From: UBA9845 sp051889975
GTDB taxonomy: Bacteria; Bacillota; Clostridia; Christensenellales; UBA1242
NCBI GenBank assembly: GCA_051889975.1
Contig: JBJFDJ010000009.1
Location: 1-15,804 of the forward strand
DNA length: 15,804 nucleotides
Direction: 5' to 3'
The notes under the pieces were generated by a model that ran no database searches, had not been told where the DNA came from, and was given only the letters and a program-made list of their open reading frames with translations. Each line of letters starts with the position of its first letter. Within the stretch, counting starts at the first letter, position 1. This document shows, piece after piece, positions 7,769-14,161 of the stretch. The translations under genes were made by a program, and so were the position numbers.

Positions 7769-8758
7769 TTACTTTTTATTCAAATTTAAAATAAACAAAA
7801 CAAGATAATTTACAGCGCTGTTATAATTTATTTGGCTTGTTTTAATTTTGATGTCGAGCTCGGCACATTGGTCCACAATTGCCTTTAAATTTGATTTTGA
7901 AAACAGACTTGCAACTTCTTTTGCCTTTTTTATGGCATACTCTTTAACGCCAAGCAAACTGGCAATTTGACTGTTTGTGCCAGCAGAAATACTACTTAAA
8001 AACATTCGCCTAAAATAGTTTTGTATCATTGCAAAAACACTTGGTGCTGGCTTTTTGTCACTCATCATTTGGTTTAAAATTTCAAAAGTTTTTGCGCTGT
8101 TGCCACGACCCAAGTTTTCAGTGAGTTCAAAAACACTAAATTCAAGGTCTTTTGTCACCAAAAGTTCAACATCACCAGTTGTGATTTCTCTGCCATTTGC
8201 GTAGTTTATGAGTTTTTCTAACTCTTTTGATATCTTTGATAGGTAGCCGTTTGTATAGTCTATTAACTTTGCTTTTGCACTTTGTTCCATGCTGGCATTT
8301 TTTTCTTTTAATGCTTGATTTATCCAAACATAAAGCATTGGGCTATCTAGTCTGTTGCAATTTACAACCACAAATTTGTCGGCTAGGTTTTTTGCTGTTT
8401 TTTCGGCAAACATTGGCTCTTTGCTTGTAACAACCAAAACTGCCATATCATTTGGATTTTTTGCCAAATAATCTTCTATAAAATTAACAACTGCTTTGTT
8501 TTTGGCTGTGTCTAAATATTTAACCAGCACAACTTTTGTGCCACCAAAAAATGATGTTGTATTAAGCGCAACAGACAGTTTGTTTGCGTCTATGTCATCA
8601 CTTGACAAAGTTGCTATGTTAAACTCATTGTTATTTGCAACATAGTTAAAAAACATATTTATTGAACTATCAACCAAAAAATTGTCATCGCCAACAAGAT
8701 TGTAGCAACAAAAATGTTTTTCGCCTATTATGTGTTTTTTTAATTCTACAAAATTCAT
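7769..8758 (-). CDS. holA: DNA polymerase III delta subunit
   Basis: The delta subunit is the clamp-loader component that opens the sliding clamp. Family features in the 329-residue product: an N-terminal domain starting NLVGDDNFLVD (20-30), FFGGTKVVLVKYL (70-82), the middle domain GYLSKISKELEKL (171-183), and the C-terminal collar region SVFELTENLGRGNSAKTF (208-225) with QNYFRRMF (246-253). The start is the ATG at 8758, because GGGAG lies 5 nt upstream (8764-8768). An upstream in-frame ATG at 8788 would add ten residues and has no SD. It sits downstream of comEC, the order seen in Bacillus (comEC-holA-rpsT), with a 134-nt spacer. Confidence 0.93.
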   Translation of the reverse strand: MNFVELKKHIIGEKHFCCYNLVGDDNFLVDSSINMFFNYVANNNEFNIATLSSDDIDANKLSVALNTTSFFGGTKVVLVKYLDTAKNKAVVNFIEDYLAKNPNDMAVLVVTSKEPMFAEKTAKNLADKFVVVNCNRLDSPMLYVWINQALKEKNASMEQSAKAKLIDYTNGYLSKISKELEKLINYANGREITTGDVELLVTKDLEFSVFELTENLGRGNSAKTFEILNQMMSDKKPAPSVFAMIQNYFRRMFLSSISAGTNSQIASLLGVKEYAIKKAKEVASLFSKSNLKAIVDQCAELDIKIKTSQINYNSAVNYLVLFILNLNKK

Positions 8759-8892
8759 AATTTCTCCCACCATGTTTTTAAATGTCAAAAATTAATTTAA
8801 TGATTTAACTAACTTAAATAATATTTTAAATTTAAATTGTTAAATTTTATAAAATGCAAAAATATTATATCAAAAAATTACAATATTTACAA

Positions 8893-11079
8893 TTAAGTTG
8901 CATTGTAACTCCATGTTGTATTATTGTCTAAAATTAGCAAATCTTTATCAGTTTCAACTGCGCCGTTGCAAATAAATTTTATTGAAACAATTTTGTTCAT
9001 TGCAAGGTTAAAATTTTTTGCAAAACACAAGTCATAGTCCTTAAAAAATAGGCTGTTTTTGGAAATTTGATTTGCCGTTAGGCTGTTTTCTATTTTTAAA
9101 ATGCTTATTTCGTCAAATGCAATGTTTGACGCCTTAAAGATGTCATTTATGTATAGTATATCAATTTTGATTTCATTGTTGTTAGTTGCAAAAGAAATAT
9201 CTTCACAAAAACTCAAATTTTTGTTGCTCTTTAAGCCTGTTGCAAGACCCACTTTTGTGCTACTATCAAGTCTGCCAAACGCCACAATGTTTTTAACTTT
9301 AAAGTTGTTTACAAAATTGCAGACAGTGGATTGCTTGCTGTCTTTGTAATCAAACAGCAACAAATAATCTAGCGTGTTGACTTTTAAGGATTTTAGCATA
9401 TTTGCAATGTTTTGTGCATCATATTCGTCATCGCCAACATTTATCAAAACTTTTTGATTGTTTTTTGTTGCCAAAAACAAACTCTTTTCAACGCTAGACT
9501 GCACCGATAAAAAGTCGCTTGTAAAAATCACGGGCGTGTTGATATCTACAACATAAGTTGACAGCGCAAGCACAACAGTTAACACAACAATCATTTTGCT
9601 TTTTAAGTTAATCAAACAAAAACGACTTATGGCAAACAGCAAAACATAATAGATTATGCCCGAAAATGCGTCAAAACTAAAGGTTTTTATTGTTTGAAAT
9701 TTTGCAAAAACTGCACTCAATGACACAACAATATTTATAAAAAACTCGGCAAAACTCATCAAAAACGGCAAAGGAAATATGAAATTTAAAAATGTGCATG
9801 CAAGCAAAACAACAAACATTATGCTAAACAATGGCAAAACAATTAAATTGCTAAAAATTGAGATAAGCGAAATCTCGCCAAAAAACGAAAATACTGCTGG
9901 TATTGTGCCAAGAGTTGCGCTGATTGTAACGGCAATCAAGTCACAAATTGCTTTGGGAAGTTTTATTTTTTCAAGCAATTTTGATGTTTGTTTTGACAAA
10001 ATCAATATGCCAAACACCGAGCCAAAAGAAAGTAAAAAACCAACGTCATAAAGATATAACGGCTGTGACAACAAAACAATGATGCCAGCCAAACTTAAAT
10101 TTGACAAAGAGTCGTTTTGTTCGCCCAAAACCATGCCCAGCATCAAGCATAAACTCATAACACTTGCCCTAAAAATACTTGGAGAAAAATCACACAACAA
10201 ACAATAGATAAACAAAACACCAGCAACAACAAAAAATTGATGTTTCTTTTTTAATTTGCAAGCGTTTAAAATAAAAATTACAACAGCCACCAAAAAACCA
10301 ACGTGCAAGCCACTAACTGCCAAAATATGCGCAAGTCCTGCATTTTTAAATGTATCATAATAAACACTACTCAAAAGCGTTTTGTCGCCAACCAGCGTTG
10401 CAAAAGCAAAACCAGCATTTTGCTCATCCATGCTATCAAGCAAGATGTTTTTTGTGTTGTCCTTTGTTAAATCAATCAAACTTGCCTTGCCATCTTGTAT
10501 TTGCAAAGTGTCTTCATATATATAGCCATAATACTTAATGTTGCTTTTTAAAATATTGGTGTTGATTTTTCCATTTTGCACCAGACTGCTTGCAAACAAC
10601 TTTGCCGTAAAACTTAATTTGTTGCCAACTTTAATTTCTGTTGAATTTACAGTTAATTTTATGTTAAAGTTGTAGTTTGCATCATCAATTGTTACATTTT
10701 TTAACAAAACTGATTGATTGTCGGCATAGTTTGCAACTTCACTCACTTCTGCAACGCAAGTGTATGTTCCGTCTTTAAAAGGTCTAAAATTATTTATAGC
10801 AAAACTTATGCCAGAAGCACTGGCACCAACAATAATTCCCAAAAGCATACAAAAACAAGGCCGCAAAAGTCTTTTTGTTCCACAAATTTCAGCAAGTTTT
10901 TTTAGCGAATCTTTTTTAACTAAATCAAAAATTAACAAAACAAGGCAAACAACAGTTAAAATTGCACAAAAAATAACTGGCAAAATATTTCCAAGTATTG
11001 CCATAATACAAGCAAATATTCCACTCATAAACCCTATAAAAGCAAACAACAATGGCCTAAAATTAAAAAATCTTTTCAA
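8893..11079 (-). CDS. comEC: ComEC/Rec2 DNA-uptake channel with degenerate MBL domain
   Basis: ComEC forms the membrane channel through which single-stranded DNA enters during transformation. The 728-residue product has N-terminal helices (about 7-52 and 74-96), a soluble OB-like region (about 100-200), the competence-domain signature GLAHILAVSGLHVGF (248-262) and a run of membrane helices to about 508. Residues 512-728 match the position of the metallo-beta-lactamase domain, but its HxHxDH motif reads F-D-Y-K-D-S (576-581) and the usual VGQGD reads V-Q-S-S-V. The metal site is therefore probably lost. The likely start is TTG at 11079, with GGAAG 7 nt upstream; a TTG at 11097 would precede this SD. 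Confidence 0.9.
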   Translation of the reverse strand: MKRFFNFRPLLFAFIGFMSGIFACIMAILGNILPVIFCAILTVVCLVLLIFDLVKKDSLKKLAEICGTKRLLRPCFCMLLGIIVGASASGISFAINNFRPFKDGTYTCVAEVSEVANYADNQSVLLKNVTIDDANYNFNIKLTVNSTEIKVGNKLSFTAKLFASSLVQNGKINTNILKSNIKYYGYIYEDTLQIQDGKASLIDLTKDNTKNILLDSMDEQNAGFAFATLVGDKTLLSSVYYDTFKNAGLAHILAVSGLHVGFLVAVVIFILNACKLKKKHQFFVVAGVLFIYCLLCDFSPSIFRASVMSLCLMLGMVLGEQNDSLSNLSLAGIIVLLSQPLYLYDVGFLLSFGSVFGILILSKQTSKLLEKIKLPKAICDLIAVTISATLGTIPAVFSFFGEISLISIFSNLIVLPLFSIMFVVLLACTFLNFIFPLPFLMSFAEFFINIVVSLSAVFAKFQTIKTFSFDAFSGIIYYVLLFAISRFCLINLKSKMIVVLTVVLALSTYVVDINTPVIFTSDFLSVQSSVEKSLFLATKNNQKVLINVGDDEYDAQNIANMLKSLKVNTLDYLLLFDYKDSKQSTVCNFVNNFKVKNIVAFGRLDSSTKVGLATGLKSNKNLSFCEDISFATNNNEIKIDILYINDIFKASNIAFDEISILKIENSLTANQISKNSLFFKDYDLCFAKNFNLAMNKIVSIKFICNGAVETDKDLLILDNNTTWSYNAT

Positions 11080-11097
11080 AATATATCTTCCGTGCAA

Positions 11098-11430
11098 AAA
11101 ACTTATAACTAAATTAATTGTAAAATTTTAAAACAGATTTGTCAAATATAAATAAACATAGACCAAATACAAAACAATATAAAATCACAAAAAATAAAAT
11201 ATTAAAAAGTTTGGTGATGTATAAAAATATAAAAATAATTTAAAGTTTTAAAATTTATAAAAATCCTATAAGTTTTTGATGAAAAATAAATATTAAAAAG
11301 CAACATAAAATCATAATCAAAATTGTTTTTTAACGCAAAAAATTATTAAAGTTTTTAAAAATGCAAAATAAAACATAAAAAATATTGCAAAAGTTATAAA
11401 TTTGTGATATAATAAAAAAGTGATATATGT
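11098..11430. other. AT-rich intergenic stretch without genes
   Basis: Extremely AT-rich spacer between the comEC start and tRNA-Glu, with scattered ATTAAAAAG-like words but no ordered repeat and no credible reading frame. The only clear element is the tRNA-Glu promoter at its right end. Confidence 0.7.
11385..11413 (+). promoter_or_regulatory. tRNA-Glu promoter
   Basis: TTGCAA (11385-11390), a 17-nt spacer and TATAAT (11408-11413) put the start about 10 nt before the mature tRNA 5' end. Confidence 0.85.
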
Positions 11431-11505
11431 GCTTCCATCGTCTAGTGGTTAGGACACTAGCCTCTCACGCTGGTAACATGAGTTCGAATCTCATTGGAAG
11501 TACCA
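11431..11505 (+). tRNA. tRNA-Glu(CTC)
   Basis: The cloverleaf folds completely: acceptor GCTTCCA/TGGAAGT, D arm with GTGGTTAGGA, anticodon stem CTAGC/GCTGG (one U-G pair) around loop CTCTCAC, T arm ATGAG-TTCGAAT-CTCAT, and encoded CCA. The anticodon CTC reads GAG. The first acceptor pair is G1-U72, not the usual G-C. It has its own promoter and terminator. Confidence 0.95.
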
Positions 11506-11510
11506 CACAA

Positions 11511-11540
11511 AAAGAAGTCTTTGGTAAGACTTCTTTTTTT
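11511..11540. terminator. Strong bidirectional terminator
   Basis: A perfect 11-bp stem AAAGAAGTCTT/AAGACTTCTTT (11511-11521 with 11526-11536) with a TGGT loop and a T run ends the tRNA-Glu transcript. The complementary A run at its left would also serve the convergent acyltransferase gene, whose stop is only four bases away. Confidence 0.92.
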
Positions 11541-11543
11541 TAA

Positions 11544-12317
11544 CTATAAAACAATTTCATCGTTTTTGTTTTGTTCTTTAATCTGCTTTATTGTCTCTTT
11601 GTCAAACTGCATTTTGCCAAGTTCATTGCATCTAAGCCTTAATTTGTCGGCAATTTGTGCTTTGTCTGCGCAATCTTTTGCGAGTTCCGAAAACAAAACA
11701 GGTTTGTCAAAAACAAAAATATTTTCGTCTTTTTTATAATAAGACACAACAATTGGCACATCTATGCCCTGCTTTCTGCACGCTTCGGCAAGCACAACAA
11801 ATCCAGCAAAAAAGCCTTCAAGTTCAGCAAGATAACCATTTGAACTATCTTCGGGATAAATTACAATATTTTCGCCCTTTTTAATTGATTGTATGCTTTG
11901 TTTTATTGTGTTCATAAATCTAACATCTTGGTATGTTGAAATGAGTTGCAACCCCTTGTAAAACATATTTGTGAGTGGGCTTGCAATCAAACAAAACAAG
12001 CGTGCCAAACCCAAGTTCCAGCCCTTTTTTTGATGATAATAAACTTTTGTTTGATACTTATACATTTCTTTTAAACCAGAATTCATGGCATAAGTGCCCC
12101 ACATCCTTATTGGACGATTTAAGTAAATTTCCAAACTCAAAGGTGCATCAGTGCCTTCGTGATTGCTTAACACCACTGCGCCATTGTCAAATTTTTCACC
12201 CAAAAAAACAAAAGTAGGTCTTTTGTAGCGAACTCTCATAACTTTTTTTAATGCTCTAAACCAACCTTTGCGTTTGATTTGTTTGTTTTCTTTTTTAGTT
12301 TTCTTTTGTTTGCTCAT
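11544..12317 (-). CDS. PlsC-like phospholipid acyltransferase, variant motif I
   Basis: The 257-residue product resembles the 1-acylglycerol-3-phosphate acyltransferase superfamily, which adds acyl chains to lysophospholipids at the membrane. Supporting features are a basic N-terminus (1-35), SNHEGTDAPL (51-60) as motif I, IVIYPEDSS (151-159) as the FPEGTRS-like block, and DVPIVVSYYK (186-195) as the last conserved strand. Motif I has His53 and Asp57, i.e. H-x3-D, not the canonical H-x4-D. That spacing may mark a separate subfamily or a different acceptor. The ATG lies 6 nt after an extended -10 box without a Shine-Dalgarno. The gene is monocistronic. Superfamily call is fairly sure; substrate unknown. 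Confidence 0.72.
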   Translation of the reverse strand: MSKQKKTKKENKQIKRKGWFRALKKVMRVRYKRPTFVFLGEKFDNGAVVLSNHEGTDAPLSLEIYLNRPIRMWGTYAMNSGLKEMYKYQTKVYYHQKKGWNLGLARLFCLIASPLTNMFYKGLQLISTYQDVRFMNTIKQSIQSIKKGENIVIYPEDSSNGYLAELEGFFAGFVVLAEACRKQGIDVPIVVSYYKKDENIFVFDKPVLFSELAKDCADKAQIADKLRLRCNELGKMQFDKETIKQIKEQNKNDEIVL

Positions 12318-12323
12318 GCGTTA

Positions 12324-12332
12324 ATTATATCA
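12324..12332 (-). promoter_or_regulatory. Extended -10 promoter of the acyltransferase gene
   Basis: The minus strand reads TGATATAAT (12324-12332), an extended -10, followed by six bases and the ATG. No good -35 is seen. The expected start site falls on the ATG, as for the U32 gene. Confidence 0.7.
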
Positions 12333-12430
12333 TATTTAAACAAAATTCAAAATGTTTTGAAAAAAAATTTTATTTAAAAGTGCAACCAAATTTTTCTATT
12401 TTTAAAAATACTTGTTGTTACAAAATAATA

Positions 12431-12712
12431 TTATCTGTTGTAATGAGCAACTAGGGTTAATGTGTAATCACTAAAAATTACAACTCCCCTTTGCTTCTTC
12501 CATATTTTTTGGAAAAATTCTGTATCTATTGGACAATTGTTCATTTTGTATATATAAAAACCGTTTTCGTTACACAATTTTTGTAGTTTTTCAAAATTAC
12601 ACTTTTCTAGTCCATCTACATATTTGTAATAGTGTGATGACAATTGATGTTTTTCTTTTATCATGTTATTTAGTTCATTTTTAAAATATTCCAATAATTC
12701 GAATTCGTTCAT
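12431..12712 (-). CDS. Small protein of unknown function
   Basis: A 93-residue soluble, charged protein that I do not recognise. It starts MNEFELLEYFKNEL, is mainly helical in character to about residue 50, and ends with a strand-rich stretch (GVVIFSDYTLTLVAHY). There is no signal peptide or membrane segment. The gene looks real: AGGAG (12721-12725) lies 8 nt before the ATG, and a TTGACT-17-TAAACT promoter lies just upstream. It is transcribed divergently from the two paralogous small genes at 12940 and 13283, which may or may not be functionally linked. Confidence 0.72.
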   Translation of the reverse strand: MNEFELLEYFKNELNNMIKEKHQLSSHYYKYVDGLEKCNFEKLQKLCNENGFYIYKMNNCPIDTEFFQKIWKKQRGVVIFSDYTLTLVAHYNR

Positions 12713-12733
12713 AAATAATTCTCCTATATGTTT

Positions 12734-12762
12734 AGTTTATAGACAACTATCTTTTAAGTCAA
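12734..12762 (-). promoter_or_regulatory. Promoter of the 93-residue protein gene
   Basis: On the minus strand TTGACT (12757-12762), a 17-nt spacer and TAAACT (12734-12739) precede the AGGAG ribosome site. Confidence 0.55.
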
Positions 12763-12939
12763 TTTTATTGAAAGAATAGTTTTTAAAATTTTAAAAAAAT
12801 TTATAAACCAAACACAATTTAATCCCCTAACACCATAAATTATTTGCAAAAAATAACTAAATAATTTAAAATAAAATGTTGGATTAGAAAGTGTTTTAAA
12901 CTTACGATTTCATTAAAACATACTTAAAGTAGCGAGAAT

Positions 12940-13209
12940 ATGTTACAAACTAAACCATATTTTTTAACAAATAAAAAATGGTATTACCATGATGATAAAA
13001 AGAATAAATATTTTTTAACAAATAAGGCACCAAAAAAGGCTGTAGAAAGCTATAATAAATTTTATGAAGTAAGACATGACTCGTATGAACTAAGCATTTT
13101 AGAACTTGCAAAACAACGCTTAATTGATAATCTTAAAAAACAAGGAAAATCCGAAGAAGAAATCCAAAAAGAAGTTTTAGAATGGGAAATCGGCAAATCT
13201 AGCAATTAA
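12940..13209 (+). CDS. Small unknown protein, tandem paralogue 1
   Basis: An 89-residue charged protein with no recognised family. The first 40 residues contain Y-F-L-T-N-K-K-W-Y-Y, then D-D-K-K-N, then LTNKAPK. The second half is a likely amphipathic helix rich in Lys/Glu (SILELAKQRLIDNLKKQGKS). It matches the N-terminal half of the protein at 13283 (shared pattern YF-x2-N-x2-WY-x2-D-x2-KN-x3-LT-x-K-x-PK), so the two probably arose by duplication. The ribosome site (AGCGAG) is weak. The gap to the next gene is 73 nt, so they are likely co-transcribed. Confidence 0.7.
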   Translation: MLQTKPYFLTNKKWYYHDDKKNKYFLTNKAPKKAVESYNKFYEVRHDSYELSILELAKQRLIDNLKKQGKSEEEIQKEVLEWEIGKSSN

Positions 13210-13282
13210 TAAATAAAAATTTCTATAAATCAAAGCCAATAAAGGCTAAAACAATGAAAATTTATTTAAAGGAGCAAGGAAT

Positions 13283-13525
13283 ATGTTAACTGAAGACGAC
13301 AAGTATTTTATGAGTAATGATGAATGGTATGAGTTTGATTTAGAAAAAAACATTTTGATTTTAACCGATAAGGTGCCTAAAAATGACCCTAAAATAAATG
13401 AAAGTTACCAAGAATACTTAGATGAAATAGCATTTGCAAAAAGGTGTCGTAGAGCTGATGAACTTCTCAAAATCAATGTTGACAATGACGAAGAATTTGA
13501 AAAGATTATGAAAAAATTGCAATAA
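13283..13525 (+). CDS. Small unknown protein, tandem paralogue 2
   Basis: An 80-residue, strongly acidic protein paralogous to the preceding gene in its first 40 residues (KYFMSNDEWYEFDLEKN, then LTDKVPK). The C-terminal half is a predicted helix ending DEEFEKIMKKLQ. There is no membrane segment or signal. The ribosome site AAAGGAG (13268-13274) lies 8 nt before the ATG and is much better than that of the first copy. A strong terminator follows 33 nt after the stop. Function unknown; a phage-derived or defence-type accessory protein is possible but nothing in the sequence shows it. Confidence 0.75.
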   Translation: MLTEDDKYFMSNDEWYEFDLEKNILILTDKVPKNDPKINESYQEYLDEIAFAKRCRRADELLKINVDNDEEFEKIMKKLQ

Positions 13526-13557
13526 CAACATCATAGCTACAAAATAAACAAAACAAT

Positions 13558-13590
13558 AAAAAGCAACAGATTTTAACTGTTGCTTTTTTT
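13558..13590. terminator. Terminator of the small-gene pair, probably bidirectional
   Basis: GCAACAG (13563-13569) pairs with CTGTTGC (13577-13583), extended by A5 on the left and T7 on the right, with a 7-nt loop. The left A run also gives a minus-strand T tract, so it could end the minus-strand tRNA transcript too. Confidence 0.85.
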
Positions 13591-13617
13591 ATAAATGTTA
13601 AAATAATCTTTGAAAAT

Positions 13618-13640
13618 GGTGTCAAAAGTGGTGTCAAATT
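13618..13640. repeat. Two GGTGTCAAA repeats, period 12, near tRNA-Gln
   Basis: GTGTCAAA occurs at 13619 and 13631. The copies match in sequence and spacing the three near tRNA-Leu at 172-206. On the minus strand they translate as K-F-D-T-T-F-D-T-I in a short open frame. Confidence 0.65.
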
Positions 13641-13704
13641 TAATTCAAAATTCTTCTCTTTCTTGTAAACATCTACATTTTACTGACAATTTTAACAATA
13701 GAAA

Positions 13705-13779
13705 TGGTTGGGGTGGCAAGATTTGAACTTACGCATGCGAGAGTCAAAGTCTCGTGCCTTACCGCTTGGCTACACCCCA
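13705..13779 (-). tRNA. tRNA-Gln(TTG)
   Basis: Acceptor TGGGGTG/CACCCCA, D arm GCC/GGC, anticodon stem CGAGA/TCTCG around CTTTGAC (anticodon TTG), T arm GTAAG-TTCAAAT-CTTGC, discriminator A and encoded CCA. It is the last gene of a Gly-Arg-Gln cluster. Confidence 0.95.
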
Positions 13780-13804
13780 TCAAACAAATGATTGCTCATT
13801 TGTG

Positions 13805-13881
13805 TGGTGCGTTTGAAGGGATTCGAACCCCTGACCCTCGCCTTAGAAGGGCGATGCTCTATCCAACTGAGCTACAAACGC
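13805..13881 (-). tRNA. tRNA-Arg(TCT)
   Basis: Acceptor GCGTTTG/CAAACGC, D arm GCTC/GAGC, anticodon stem TCGCC/GGCGA around CTTCTAA (anticodon TCT), T arm AGGGG-TTCGAAT-CCCTT, discriminator A and encoded CCA. Middle gene of the cluster, 25 nt from tRNA-Gln. Confidence 0.96.
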
Positions 13882-13904
13882 AAATTTATCTCATTTTGAG
13901 ATAC

Positions 13905-13978
13905 TGGAGCGGGTGATGGGAATCGGACCCACGTAACTGGCTTGGAAGGCCAGCGCTCTACCATTGAGCTACACCCGC
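13905..13978 (-). tRNA. tRNA-Gly(TCC) with unusual T loop
   Basis: Acceptor GCGGGTG/CACCCGC, D arm GCTC/GAGC with GG in the loop, anticodon stem CTGGC/GCCAG around CTTCCAA (anticodon TCC), T stem GTGGG/CCCAT, discriminator T and encoded CCA. The T loop reads TCCGATT; position 55, normally T (pseudouridine), is C. First gene of the cluster, directly behind the promoter. Confidence 0.94.
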
Positions 13979-13991
13979 AAAATACTTATTT

Positions 13992-14020
13992 AATATATCA
14001 CATCAATTTTTGTTTGTCAA
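13992..14020 (-). promoter_or_regulatory. Promoter of the Gly-Arg-Gln tRNA cluster
   Basis: On the minus strand TTGACA (14015-14020), a 17-nt spacer and TATATT (13992-13997) lie 13 nt before tRNA-Gly. Only this one strong promoter is seen for the three tRNAs. Confidence 0.85.
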
Positions 14021-14114
14021 CAATAATAAAATATTTTTTTATTTTATATTTAACAATTAGTTTTTGTTGTTGTGCAAATTAAAACAAATCACCATCATTT
14101 AATTTTTTTTAGTA

Positions 14115-14143
14115 TTGACAATAATCATTTTTGCGTTTATAAT
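14115..14143 (+). promoter_or_regulatory. Perfect consensus promoter of the membrane protein gene
   Basis: TTGACA (14115-14120), 17 nt, TATAAT (14138-14143). The expected start near 14150 lies immediately before the ribosome site AAAAGGAG. This rules out the longer reading frame from 14072. Confidence 0.9.
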
Positions 14144-14161
14144 AATCAAAAGGAGTTAAAT

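Noticed and set aside
12397..12410. Palindrome TATTTTTAAAAATA as terminator of the 93-residue gene
   Set aside because: It is an A/T-only palindrome with no loop or clear T tract, expected by chance in this composition.
13704..13916. 70-codon plus-strand reading frame across the tRNA cluster
   Set aside because: It runs antisense through tRNA-Gln and tRNA-Arg and ends in tRNA-Gly; its MVGVARFELT and GIRTPDPRLRR segments are typical false proteins from tRNA complements.
14072..14161. Upstream GTG start (14072) for the membrane protein
   Set aside because: The region contains a perfect promoter and the SD site of the downstream GTG, and the extra 30 residues would be translated from sequence upstream of the expected transcript start.
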